Positions 7,122-14,697 of a DNA stretch of 35,991 bases are shown here, piece after piece. A model generated the notes under the pieces. It saw only the letters and a program-made list of their open reading frames with translations, searched no databases and was not told the origin of the DNA. Source of the DNA: an uncultured Oleiphilus sp. Lineage in GTDB: Bacteria > Pseudomonadota > Gammaproteobacteria > Pseudomonadales > Oleiphilaceae. Positions within the stretch are counted from its first letter, which is position 1. Each line of letters opens with the position of its first letter. The stretch covers positions 1 to 35,991 of the forward strand of contig CAJWBE010000036.1 of NCBI GenBank assembly GCA_913020045.1. Direction: 5' to 3'. Position numbers and translations under genes: made by a program.

Positions 7122-8056
7122 AAGGCTTGTCGATTATGTGGCAACGAAAAGTCTTGCTCCGGGCCCAAGGGAATCACGCAGGTTGGGTTGATGGTTTTGT
7201 GGCTCGCATAGTAGTGCGTTTTGATATGGTCGAAACTCACTGTTTCTGCAACGCCATCTACTTGGTAGAGCTCTCGAAGGTACGCACTTAACGCCGGATA
7301 ATCTGCAATACGTTTAAGGTTGCATTTAAAGTGCCCGACATAAACGGCATCAAACCGAATCAGCGTCGTGAACAAACGCCAATCTGCTTCGGTCATTGTG
7401 CTGCCTACAAGATATCGCTGTTTACTCAACCTGCTTTCTAACCAATCTAGCGAATCAAACAGCTCAGAAAATGCCTCTTCATAGGCCGCCTGCGAGGTCG
7501 CAAAACCAGCGCGATAGACCCCATTGTTGATCGTGTTGTAAATACGCTCATTGACCTGGTCGATCTCGTCTTGGTGAGCTGTCGGGTAATAATCCGCTGA
7601 CGAATTGCTAAGCGATTCGAACTCACTATTGAGCATTCGAATAATTTCAGACGATTCGTTACTGACGATGGTTTGCGTTTTTTTGTCCCACAAAACCGGC
7701 ACCGTCACTCGCCCTTCATACTTTGCATCGGCCTTAAGGTATAGCTGATACAAAAACCGAATACCTTCCGGTGCATCACTTAGCTCCCAGCCATTCTCGA
7801 GCATGATTGGGTCGACGACCGTCACACCTATATGCGTTTCCAGACCCTTTAACTTTCTGAAGATGAGTGTTCTGTGTGCCCAAGGGCAGGCAAGCGAAAC
7901 ATACAAATGGTAGCGACCAGACTCAGCCGGAAATTGAGCATCTGGAGCACGACTAATCGATGCGCGAAAACGGCTATCTTGTCGTTTGAACTGCCCCCCT
8001 GATTTGCCCGTTTCATACCACTGATCCACCCACTTTCCGTTTTGAAGTAATCCCAT
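7115..8056 (-). CDS. Glutathionyl-hydroquinone reductase (Xi-class GST, YqjG/ECM4 family)
   Basis: A 313-aa Xi-class glutathione transferase. These enzymes reduce glutathionyl-hydroquinones with GSH, releasing hydroquinone and GSSG. The active-site motif CPWAHRT is at residues 57-63, with Cys57 catalytic. SNESSEIIRMLN is the glutathione-binding segment, and NNGVYRAGFA and LVGSTMTEADWRLFTTLIRFDAVYVGHFKCN are highly characteristic of the C-terminal domain. Length is normal for the family. A GAGG ribosome site precedes the ATG. Placement beside an FMN quinone reductase and a pirin supports a role in quinone detoxification. Confidence 0.93.
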   Translation of the reverse strand: MGLLQNGKWVDQWYETGKSGGQFKRQDSRFRASISRAPDAQFPAESGRYHLYVSLACPWAHRTLIFRKLKGLETHIGVTVVDPIMLENGWELSDAPEGIRFLYQLYLKADAKYEGRVTVPVLWDKKTQTIVSNESSEIIRMLNSEFESLSNSSADYYPTAHQDEIDQVNERIYNTINNGVYRAGFATSQAAYEEAFSELFDSLDWLESRLSKQRYLVGSTMTEADWRLFTTLIRFDAVYVGHFKCNLKRIADYPALSAYLRELYQVDGVAETVSFDHIKTHYYASHKTINPTCVIPLGPEQDFSLPHNRQALT

Positions 8057-8106
8057 TTTAAGCCTCGTATTTTTCCAACCGTGTTTAGTTACGTGTTTTC
8101 GACTGA

Positions 8107-8766
8107 TTAACTCAAAGTGCTTTCAGGCAACGGTATCAGCGAATCTATCTGCGCTTGAGCCGCCGCAATAATTTGCTCGGGCTGGCCTTTAGAGCCAGAG
8201 GCATCAATGATATGGACACGCTCTACCCCCAAGAAACCCAGTACCGTTTTTAGATGCGCACTGACGTGATCCATCGCACTTCCAATCGGTGTGCCCCCTG
8301 AACTAACAACAACAAATGCCCGCTTAACGCCAGTCAGCCCCACCGGACCGTCGGCGGTATAACGAAAGGTTTTCCCCGCTCTGGCAACGTAATCAATCCA
8401 TTGTTTCAGCGACACAGGCACGCCAAAGTTATAGACGGGTGCACCAATTACCAGCGTGTCTGCGGCTTTGAGCTCCGCAATAAGGGTTTCCGAAAGTTGC
8501 GTATGCGCAGCCAAAGACGCTCGATCCGAATCTGTCGATGCGTGTAAGTCGACCAGGTCTTGGGCGCTTATTTGTGGTAGCAAAGCTTGCCCCACGTCTC
8601 TCGTTACTGTGCCTTGCTCTTGATGACCAGCGGCCTGCCCGCTGCCAGTTGCTTCGCCCACTAGGTCAACGTAACTTTGCTCCAACCGGCTCACCAAATA
8701 CCGAGTAAGTCGGCGTGAATTGGATGCCTCAAGTCGTGCGCTCGAATCAATATGTAAAATACTCAT
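8107..8766 (-). CDS. azoR: FMN-dependent NADH:quinone oxidoreductase/azoreductase
   Basis: A 219-aa flavodoxin-fold protein of the AzoR/AcpD family, which reduces quinones (and azo dyes) by two electrons using NADH and FMN. The N-terminal MSILHIDSSARLEASNSRRLT is the FMN phosphate loop. GAPVYNFGVPVSLKQWIDYVARAGKTFRYT and VVVSSGGTPIG are family blocks that contact FMN. It is slightly longer than E. coli AzoR because of an insert near residues 38-55. GGAAGG precedes the ATG. It is co-directional with the hydroquinone reductase (50-bp gap). Confidence 0.9.
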   Translation of the reverse strand: MSILHIDSSARLEASNSRRLTRYLVSRLEQSYVDLVGEATGSGQAAGHQEQGTVTRDVGQALLPQISAQDLVDLHASTDSDRASLAAHTQLSETLIAELKAADTLVIGAPVYNFGVPVSLKQWIDYVARAGKTFRYTADGPVGLTGVKRAFVVVSSGGTPIGSAMDHVSAHLKTVLGFLGVERVHIIDASGSKGQPEQIIAAAQAQIDSLIPLPESTLS

Positions 8767-8860
8767 GCTATGCCCTTCCTAAAATATTCTGTGGCGCTTG
8801 CGCTCCCGTCAAAGAGAGCACTTAGATTTGATGTTTCTAGACCTTCGCTGTAACTCCTGA

Positions 8861-9304
8861 CTATCGAAACTTCGACGCCAATTGTTGGTCAACACTAATA
8901 CTGCCAGCGCCGCGAACAGCCAAGCTCACACTAATTGCTAACAGAGCCAGCCCAAACTCATAACCGTTGTTACTCATGAATAAACCGTTCTCCAAATGCA
9001 CCGTGACAATCGCCACCACCATGGTGACACCTAAAACCAGTGACGCTGGCCGAACGAGCAGCCCGATAATCAGAAATAGCCCACCAAAGAACTCCGCGCT
9101 GCCGGCCATCAATGCCATAAGATAAGAAGGCTCAATTCCAATTGAAGACATCCACCCTGCTGTGCCCTCAAGGCCATAGCCGCCAAACCAGCCAAATAGC
9201 TTCTGCGCGCCATGGGCGGCGAAAATAACTCCCGCTGCAACGCGGATAGCCATCGTGTCTAAACCTTCATTCGATGAAACGATTTTGCTTACCAATGCCT
9301 TCAT
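8861..9304 (-). CDS. DoxX-family inner-membrane protein
   Basis: A 147-aa protein with about four membrane helices and the DoxX signature: RVAAGVIFAAHGAQKLFGWFGG (about 21-42), then GSAEFFGGLFLIIGLLVRPAS. DoxX-family proteins are linked to quinone- or sulfur-related redox chemistry and to oxidative stress complexes, but the individual function is usually unknown. It is the first gene of the minus-strand run and faces the divergent LysR gene across a 161-bp control region. The ribosome site is GGAG. Confidence 0.88.
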   Translation of the reverse strand: MKALVSKIVSSNEGLDTMAIRVAAGVIFAAHGAQKLFGWFGGYGLEGTAGWMSSIGIEPSYLMALMAGSAEFFGGLFLIIGLLVRPASLVLGVTMVVAIVTVHLENGLFMSNNGYEFGLALLAISVSLAVRGAGSISVDQQLASKFR

Positions 9305-9422
9305 GTTAATGCTCCAGTTTTTTATCTGTCGTGAGTGGCGTGTCAGGCGTTTAGTGCCTTACTTCGCGTTGATGGAGCCAGTATAGGGAGTTCGTAAAAT
9401 TGAATAAGACCCAATTTTTTAC

Positions 9423-9445
9423 TAGAATGTTCTAATTATTAGAAC
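9423..9445. promoter_or_regulatory. Palindromic LysR-type operator between lysR and doxX
   Basis: GTTCTAATTATTAGAAC (9429-9445) is a perfect 17-bp palindrome with 7-bp arms. It overlaps a second small inverted repeat, TAGAA tg TTCTA (9423-9434), so three TAGAA-type half sites lie in a row. Its position 21 bp upstream of the LysR start fits an autoregulatory LysR site that also controls the divergent stress operon. Confidence 0.6.
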
Positions 9446-9465
9446 AATTAAAAGGCGAGGAAAAT

Positions 9466-10362
9466 TTGTCGACAAACCCTATTAATATTGAGGTTCTCGA
9501 GATACTGGATGCGATAGACCGACGTGGCAGCTTTGCAAAAGCAGCGGAAGAGCTGAACAAAGCGACCTCGGCGATCTCTTATGCAACACAAAAGCTCGAG
9601 GAACAACTGTCGATTACAGTATTCCAGCGCGAGGGACGGCGATCCGTGCTAACTCCGGCGGGTCAATTAATACTGACCGAGGGACGGAAGATCCTGAGCG
9701 CCACTAAGTTTCTCGCTGAAAAAGCAAAAGAAGTGGCCACTGGCTGGGAACCAAAATTACGCATTGCACTGGAATCGACAATCAATCACGAGCGCTTTTT
9801 TAACGCACTTAAAGAGTTTCTCGATCAACATGAAACACTAGAGATTGATATTACGGAGTCGGTATTGAACGGTGGCTGGGAAGCCCTTGAACACGAGAGA
9901 GTTGACTTGTTGGTTGGTGCGCCCGGCCCCGTTCCGCAACAAAAAGGATTTCGAGCGGTCGGTATCGAAGCGCCCGATATGATTCCGGTTATTTCTAAAC
10001 AGCACCCACAAGCCCACCTTCTCGACACGCCAACACTATTGGAAGCCGCGCTACCCAATATGCGTCGAATCGTTACCCATGACACCTCATCGGTTAACGT
10101 AACACGCAGCGTCGGTCTGAGTGCCGGCAAACAAGTGATTTATGCACAAACGATTGATCAGAAGATTCAGGCTCAGCTAGCGGGCCTGGGGATAGGACAC
10201 CTTCCTCGGCATCGCATCGAGCGCTACTTAAAAAACGGTATGCTCTTACCTCTTCCTATCGCGCCTGGCAATAATGACAATTTTATCGCGTGGAAAATAA
10301 GCCACAAAGGCAAAGCGCTTAACACCCTGTCTCAACATCTTATCAACACCAAGTGGGGCTAG
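9466..10362 (+). CDS. LysR-family transcriptional regulator
   Basis: A 298-aa LysR-type regulator. The winged helix-turn-helix covers about residues 5-65 (RRGSFAKAAEELNKATSAISYATQKLEEQL, then REGRRSVLTPAG). The effector-binding domain follows from about 90. The start is TTG at 9466, preceded by AAGGCGAGG. No ATG fits the family N-terminus. Divergence from doxX, azoR-like, hydroquinone reductase and pirin, and the palindrome between them, point to control of that operon, perhaps in response to quinones or electrophiles. The effector is not deducible. Confidence 0.9.
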   Translation: MSTNPINIEVLEILDAIDRRGSFAKAAEELNKATSAISYATQKLEEQLSITVFQREGRRSVLTPAGQLILTEGRKILSATKFLAEKAKEVATGWEPKLRIALESTINHERFFNALKEFLDQHETLEIDITESVLNGGWEALEHERVDLLVGAPGPVPQQKGFRAVGIEAPDMIPVISKQHPQAHLLDTPTLLEAALPNMRRIVTHDTSSVNVTRSVGLSAGKQVIYAQTIDQKIQAQLAGLGIGHLPRHRIERYLKNGMLLPLPIAPGNNDNFIAWKISHKGKALNTLSQHLINTKWG

Positions 10363-10395
10363 CAGAAGTAGCAAAAGTAAGAAGATTAAAGTAGC

Positions 10396-11220
10396 TCAAT
10401 CGGGCAGCCAGCCACCTAGTACCTGTATAGGCTTGGGATCGTTCATGGCAGTCACCCAAACTACTAAGGCCTGCCGCTCCATGGGCTGCTCCACTATCTC
10501 TGGCCAAACTAAAGACTTGCGCCAAGCCGAACCGGCGTTCGAGTCCATAGGACCGCGCCGATAACCCACGACTACAAAGTCATGCTCCAACGTCTTGCCA
10601 GCATTCTCGCCACTTGGGATTGGCGTCGCCACACCGAAACCCAACACCGCGGCATGCACATTGACTCGCGAAAGCGATGCATCACTATCAAATGCAATAT
10701 CTATTGGAAACCGCTCTCCTTCTTTGCTGAAACTGGCCTGCAGCTCACCCTCAAATGCGCGAGCCGCCACCGGCAGCGAACGCTGCCGAAACCAGCCATT
10801 CCAACCTTGACCATTAACAACAAAGCCCGGTGTCGCCACATTAGATGTGTGCCCTTTTTGACGATAGAGACGCTGCCGACTGCTAAATTCCGCAAACGAA
10901 AACGGGTCTTTCCAGCCAATATAGTCCCAGTAATCAACATGAAAATTCACCGGAATGAGCGTATCCCACAGACGATTATCGTCAACGAAGGTATTGATCC
11001 ATCTTTCGGCAGGCGGGCAGCTATAGCACCCTTGAGAGCTGTATAACTCCAGAAACGTCACTGGATGATCGGCGCTGCTTTTCACCCAAATATTGGCACC
11101 GTCTTTGTACGGAATAGTTACCTTACTTTTTGCCGAGCTATCCATCGCCATCGCGCTTTGCATGACAAACAAGAGCATTAGAGCAACGAACGAAAACCCG
11201 CGCACACCGTTTTGACACAT
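10396..11220 (-). CDS. DUF1223 thioredoxin-like secreted protein
   Basis: A 274-aa protein with a Sec signal peptide (about residues 7-25) and the DUF1223 signature TFLELYSSQGCYSCPPAERW. Its CxxC (Cys65, Cys68) lies in a thioredoxin-like fold. The stretch IPVNFHVDYWDYIGWKDPFS, then RQRLYRQKG, is also typical. DUF1223 proteins are exported and of unknown biochemical role. A periplasmic thiol function is inferred from the CxxC. It lies 145 bp downstream of the PLP/flavoprotein/cytochrome set on the same strand and is convergent with lysR. Confidence 0.85.
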   Translation of the reverse strand: MCQNGVRGFSFVALMLLFVMQSAMAMDSSAKSKVTIPYKDGANIWVKSSADHPVTFLELYSSQGCYSCPPAERWINTFVDDNRLWDTLIPVNFHVDYWDYIGWKDPFSFAEFSSRQRLYRQKGHTSNVATPGFVVNGQGWNGWFRQRSLPVAARAFEGELQASFSKEGERFPIDIAFDSDASLSRVNVHAAVLGFGVATPIPSGENAGKTLEHDFVVVGYRRGPMDSNAGSAWRKSLVWPEIVEQPMERQALVVWVTAMNDPKPIQVLGGWLPD

Positions 11221-11364
11221 GATACGACCCCAAACTATTAATACACCTTCGACTCATACTAAACAGACTCGCGGGTTAACGTTTAGTTCCTATGAAGTGG
11301 AGTTTTCAGGCTGCGCTAGACACTTAGATGGAGCATGGCTGTCGGCCAAATCGATAAGAAAAAT

Positions 11365-12630
11365 TCAAGAAAACACCGGCCATCGCTCAGTGAGTAAATC
11401 GCCGTCATACACTGCAATATCACCAAATTGCTGAAACACGGCTTCGCTTTGCGTCGGCCTTAGAAACACCCAGTCATTCATCGCCAGCGGGTTCGCGTGC
11501 GAGGAATTAATCATCTCTTGATTACTTGAGCGCCCATAGACAGGGTTGTAGCGCAAACCTTGAGGGGAAACAGGTGTTGCTTTCCAATTTCCACCATAGG
11601 TAAACAAGCTACGCTGTAGATTAGGGTTCCACCATGCCATCAGTTTGCCCAGCCCAGGAACGCCGGGTATCTCAGTTTTATCCAATGCCTTGAGCACCGG
11701 TGTTGCAATAAAAGCAGCAGGGACATGGTCATCCAAACTGGGTAAGTCAAAATCAGAGGGTTTAACAAGACAGGATCCGGCTGACAACTCTGTGCATTGG
11801 CTTTGGCCCGCGCCGAGACCAGCATGCAGTTGATACGTCGGACTCCCTGCGGTGTTGAATATCGGGCGTTGGGGGAACGCTTCACCAAGGCCTGATTTGG
11901 CGAGATCAATATAGGAGTGATAACGATCCAGCACATCGGTCAGATGCGCCTTCTCGTCTCCCGGTATTTTAACGATATGCGGCTCATACCCCATCAGACC
12001 ATCAAATTCGAGAAAGGGGCTACTTTTTATAACACCGAGCGCACTGACAAAATCCGCCTCCGACGAAAATCCGCCTCGGTGTAGTCCAACGTCTATCTCT
12101 AGATTAAGCCGCAAAACCTGCTGTCGCTGCTGGGCGAGGTCTCGATAGTTTTCTAACCGTTCGGGGCTATCGACTAACCAACGAATAGCGCTACCCTTTG
12201 CCTGACTGCTCTGCTCGAGAATTTTCTTCGCGCCTAGCGCTGGTAATGGCTTGCCAAGCAAGACATCAGCGCGCTCGAAATGCTCAATGATTTTTAGCAA
12301 GAACTGCTCATTGAATACCATAAAACGCTGACTGCTCGTTTGGTTCGCAATGTGCTGAAGCAGCGGGATAGAAGGTAAGGATTTGACCACCATACGATAG
12401 TCATAACTCTGACCAATGCGACGCTTTAGCGAAGCAATATTATGATCTAGTTTTTGCTTATCGATGATGAGCGTCGGGCGAGTGAGTTCTGCCTGTTTAA
12501 TGGCCTGACTCAAACCCTCAAAATACTGAGAATGCCCCGCCCCTAGATCACTGGGCTTGAGCAGAGCCAGACCACCTAAAGCGCTAAGGCTAAGACCACC
12601 TTGAATCAGTTTTCGTCGCGTAATTTTCAT
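11365..12630 (-). CDS. Tat-exported PLP protein, D-threonine aldolase/D-serine dehydratase-like
   Basis: A 421-aa protein of the alanine-racemase N-terminal-fold group (DSD1/D-threonine aldolase-like). The N-terminus MKITRRKLIQGG plus a hydrophobic stretch is a twin-arginine signal. RPTLIIDKQKLDHNI (51-65) opens the TIM barrel, and Lys83 in MVVKSLPSIPLLQ is the expected PLP Schiff-base lysine. LNLEIDVGLHRGGF and the GSPT/GAGQ segment are further barrel elements. In family members with metal-dependent activity a His-x-Cys pair near the C-terminus binds the metal. Here the equivalent position appears to be Gln394-Ser-Glu396, so the reaction may differ. It starts 6 bp after the flavoprotein gene, hence an operon. 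A periplasmic PLP enzyme is unusual. Confidence 0.8.
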   Translation of the reverse strand: MKITRRKLIQGGLSLSALGGLALLKPSDLGAGHSQYFEGLSQAIKQAELTRPTLIIDKQKLDHNIASLKRRIGQSYDYRMVVKSLPSIPLLQHIANQTSSQRFMVFNEQFLLKIIEHFERADVLLGKPLPALGAKKILEQSSQAKGSAIRWLVDSPERLENYRDLAQQRQQVLRLNLEIDVGLHRGGFSSEADFVSALGVIKSSPFLEFDGLMGYEPHIVKIPGDEKAHLTDVLDRYHSYIDLAKSGLGEAFPQRPIFNTAGSPTYQLHAGLGAGQSQCTELSAGSCLVKPSDFDLPSLDDHVPAAFIATPVLKALDKTEIPGVPGLGKLMAWWNPNLQRSLFTYGGNWKATPVSPQGLRYNPVYGRSSNQEMINSSHANPLAMNDWVFLRPTQSEAVFQQFGDIAVYDGDLLTERWPVFS

Positions 12631-12636
12631 TCTTCA

Positions 12637-14034
12637 TCAAGCCTCTTTCGGCGCAAACAGCTTCTCAAGATAGGGGTTCAAAAACTTTCCTTTAGGATCA
12701 TATTGCTGACGAATATCAAGAAAGTCCTGCCATTTAGGGTAAGCTTCACGACATTGCGCCGCGGTAAAGGTATTTATCTTACCCCAGTGTGGACGACCAC
12801 CATGCTTCTGAAGAATCACCTCAATTGCCGCAAACATCGCCAGAAAATCCTCTTCAAAATACCGGTGAACAGCAATCGAAATTGCATCACGCTCGTAAAA
12901 CGGACTCAGCCATGCTGACTCTGCTTTGATGTATCGACATTCGATCGGAAAGAACACTTCAGGAAAGTCTTTTTCAATCTTCGTAATCACTTCTCGCAAA
13001 GCACTCATGCCCGTTTCAATAGGAAGGTGGTATTCCATTTCATTAAAGCGAACGTTCCTATCATTTGCGTAAATGGCATAGGAATGGTCTACACGCTCCA
13101 TACTGACTTGCGTTTTCAAGTAGCCGCCGACAATCAACTCACGCAATTTGGGCGACCACGATAAATAATCCCTCGCCATCTTCAAATCCATAATGCCACT
13201 GTTACCGTCTAGCTCTTCATGGCTTTCGATCGCATCGGTTGTAATGTTAAGCGTATCGACCAAGGTCATGCCGGTAAACGGAAAGTAGAAAAACTCAAAG
13301 TGCCTGTTATCTTTTGACAAAGGGTCTGACGCCGCCATCACCTCTTCAACCGGCAACCAGAAGCCATGTCGCTTTAGCTTGTACGCATCCATGCCCTTCA
13401 ATGTTACGTCAGAGATTACACCTAGGGTGCCAAGCCCGACCTGAGCAGCGCTGAATAAATCGGAATTTTCATTGGCATTGCAGCGCACCTCGTCTCCTGA
13501 GGCGGTAACAAGTGTTAGGGATTCAACGTAGCTAGACAAACTACCCAAGCTTCTGCCAGTGCCGTGCGTTGCAGTGCTAATGGCGCCCGCTAAGGTTTGA
13601 TGGTCCACATCAGGCATATTAAACAAGCCGAGCCCATGATCAGCCAGAATAGGACCCGTTTCACCTAAGGTTGTTCCGGCATAAAAGGTAGCGGTCTTTT
13701 TAGGTTCATCTACCGAACGAACACCGTTCAAACGTCGCATTGCCAGTAGCGTGTCATTGGTCGGCACCAGCTCCGAAAAAGAATGTCCGGCACCGACCAT
13801 ACGAACCCGCCCCGAACTCTCGCGAAGCACTTCTTGCAGCGCATCAATACTCGATGGCGCATACGTATTCTGAGGATAACAAACCTGATTTCCCGACCAA
13901 TTCTTCCAGGGGTAAACCTTTTTCTTTGACGCAGAAGCGCCCGTTGAAGAAGGCGAAGCCAACAACGATAGACTAGGTGCCGAGGTGGCCAGTGTCGTCG
14001 CCACCAATGTTTTCAATAAATCTCGCCGCTGCAT
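12637..14034 (-). CDS. Tat-exported FAD-binding aldonolactone oxidase/dehydrogenase
   Basis: A 465-aa protein of the D-arabinono-1,4-lactone oxidase/L-gulonolactone oxidase group (vanillyl-alcohol-oxidase flavin fold). MQRRDLLK plus a hydrophobic run is a Tat signal, and the mature part starts at about residue 30. The PP-loop region is RVRMVGAGHSFSELVPTNDTLLAM, where His84 is at the position that carries covalent flavin in many members. ATHGTGRSLGSLSSYV is the second FAD block, and GGRPHWGKINTF near the C-terminus is the conserved RPHWGK motif. It oxidises a sugar lactone or a related polyol. Family members such as plant L-galactonolactone dehydrogenase pass electrons to cytochrome c, and a c-type cytochrome is encoded 9 bp upstream. 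The substrate is unknown. Confidence 0.87.
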   Translation of the reverse strand: MQRRDLLKTLVATTLATSAPSLSLLASPSSTGASASKKKVYPWKNWSGNQVCYPQNTYAPSSIDALQEVLRESSGRVRMVGAGHSFSELVPTNDTLLAMRRLNGVRSVDEPKKTATFYAGTTLGETGPILADHGLGLFNMPDVDHQTLAGAISTATHGTGRSLGSLSSYVESLTLVTASGDEVRCNANENSDLFSAAQVGLGTLGVISDVTLKGMDAYKLKRHGFWLPVEEVMAASDPLSKDNRHFEFFYFPFTGMTLVDTLNITTDAIESHEELDGNSGIMDLKMARDYLSWSPKLRELIVGGYLKTQVSMERVDHSYAIYANDRNVRFNEMEYHLPIETGMSALREVITKIEKDFPEVFFPIECRYIKAESAWLSPFYERDAISIAVHRYFEEDFLAMFAAIEVILQKHGGRPHWGKINTFTAAQCREAYPKWQDFLDIRQQYDPKGKFLNPYLEKLFAPKEA

Positions 14035-14043
14035 CGTTGCCCC

Positions 14044-14442
14044 CTAAGCACCCTGGCTCATAAAGTAAATAAGCTGTTTGAGTTGCTCTTGAGTACACTC
14101 AAAACAACGTCCCGCTGGCGGCATTCCACCATAGCCGTTCAGTGTTCTATCGAGCGTTTCATCTATGCCTTTTGAAAGTATTTTTCGCCACGCTTGAGCA
14201 TCCCCCACTAACGGCGCCCCTGTTGACGCCTTGGTATGACATTGAGCACAGTCTTGACTAAAAATAGCGACCAACTCCGGCGTTAACTCTGCGCTTACAC
14301 CGGCGTTTATCTGACCCGGTTTTTTAGTCGTTTGGCTATTCGTTTCAGACCAACAGCCCGATAGAAAAGTAATCGCTAGCAACAGCGATGCAACAGGAAA
14401 TAAGCGTGATCTTTTCAGAAGCCTCTTCAAAAAACAAAACAT
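14044..14442 (-). CDS. c-type cytochrome lipoprotein, cytochrome c5-like
   Basis: With the start at ATG 14442 this is a 132-aa lipoprotein. The basic n-region (FLKRLLKRSR), a hydrophobic stretch and the lipobox LSGC (Cys30) come first, then a single heme site CAQCH. The downstream GMPPAGRCFECTQEQLKQLIYFM carries the Met ligand region and the CxxC pair typical of cytochrome c5. The frame is open up to 14511, but that extension would place an inverted repeat inside the gene and bury the signal peptide, so I prefer 14442. It is the first gene of the three-gene set and the likely electron acceptor of the lactone oxidase. Confidence 0.82.
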   Translation of the reverse strand: MFCFLKRLLKRSRLFPVASLLLAITFLSGCWSETNSQTTKKPGQINAGVSAELTPELVAIFSQDCAQCHTKASTGAPLVGDAQAWRKILSKGIDETLDRTLNGYGGMPPAGRCFECTQEQLKQLIYFMSQGA

Positions 14443-14484
14443 GAAAAATGTCTCTAATTTGTGTGCTGGCGATCCTAACACAAA

Positions 14485-14503
14485 ACATGAATAAAATTCA
14501 TGT
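14485..14503. promoter_or_regulatory. Perfect 19-bp palindromic operator upstream of the cytochrome operon
   Basis: ACATGAAT (14485-14492), AAA, ATTCATGT (14496-14503) is a perfect inverted repeat with 8-bp arms. It lies 43-61 bp upstream of the preferred cytochrome start, where a repressor or activator would act. No matching regulator gene is adjacent. It is followed by no T-tract, so a terminator is unlikely. Confidence 0.5.
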
Positions 14504-14697
14504 AACAACATCTCACTAGAAAAAGGCCACTAAGAAGCCTAGGAATAACGAATGCGAAAGGAATAGGAAAAGAGTGTGAAAACGATGAATACTCGATTAT
14601 TGGGTCTTGAGAAACTCGGCAATCACATTAGCCTCTATGCACTTAAGCCCAGCACGACTAATGCCCATTTCATTTTAGCCGCCTCGCCGAATCTAAT

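Noticed and set aside
10582-11046. 154-aa plus-strand ORF opposite the DUF1223 gene
   Set aside because: It overlaps a clear DUF1223 protein with signal peptide and CxxC, and its own sequence is rich in Arg/Thr/His without motifs.
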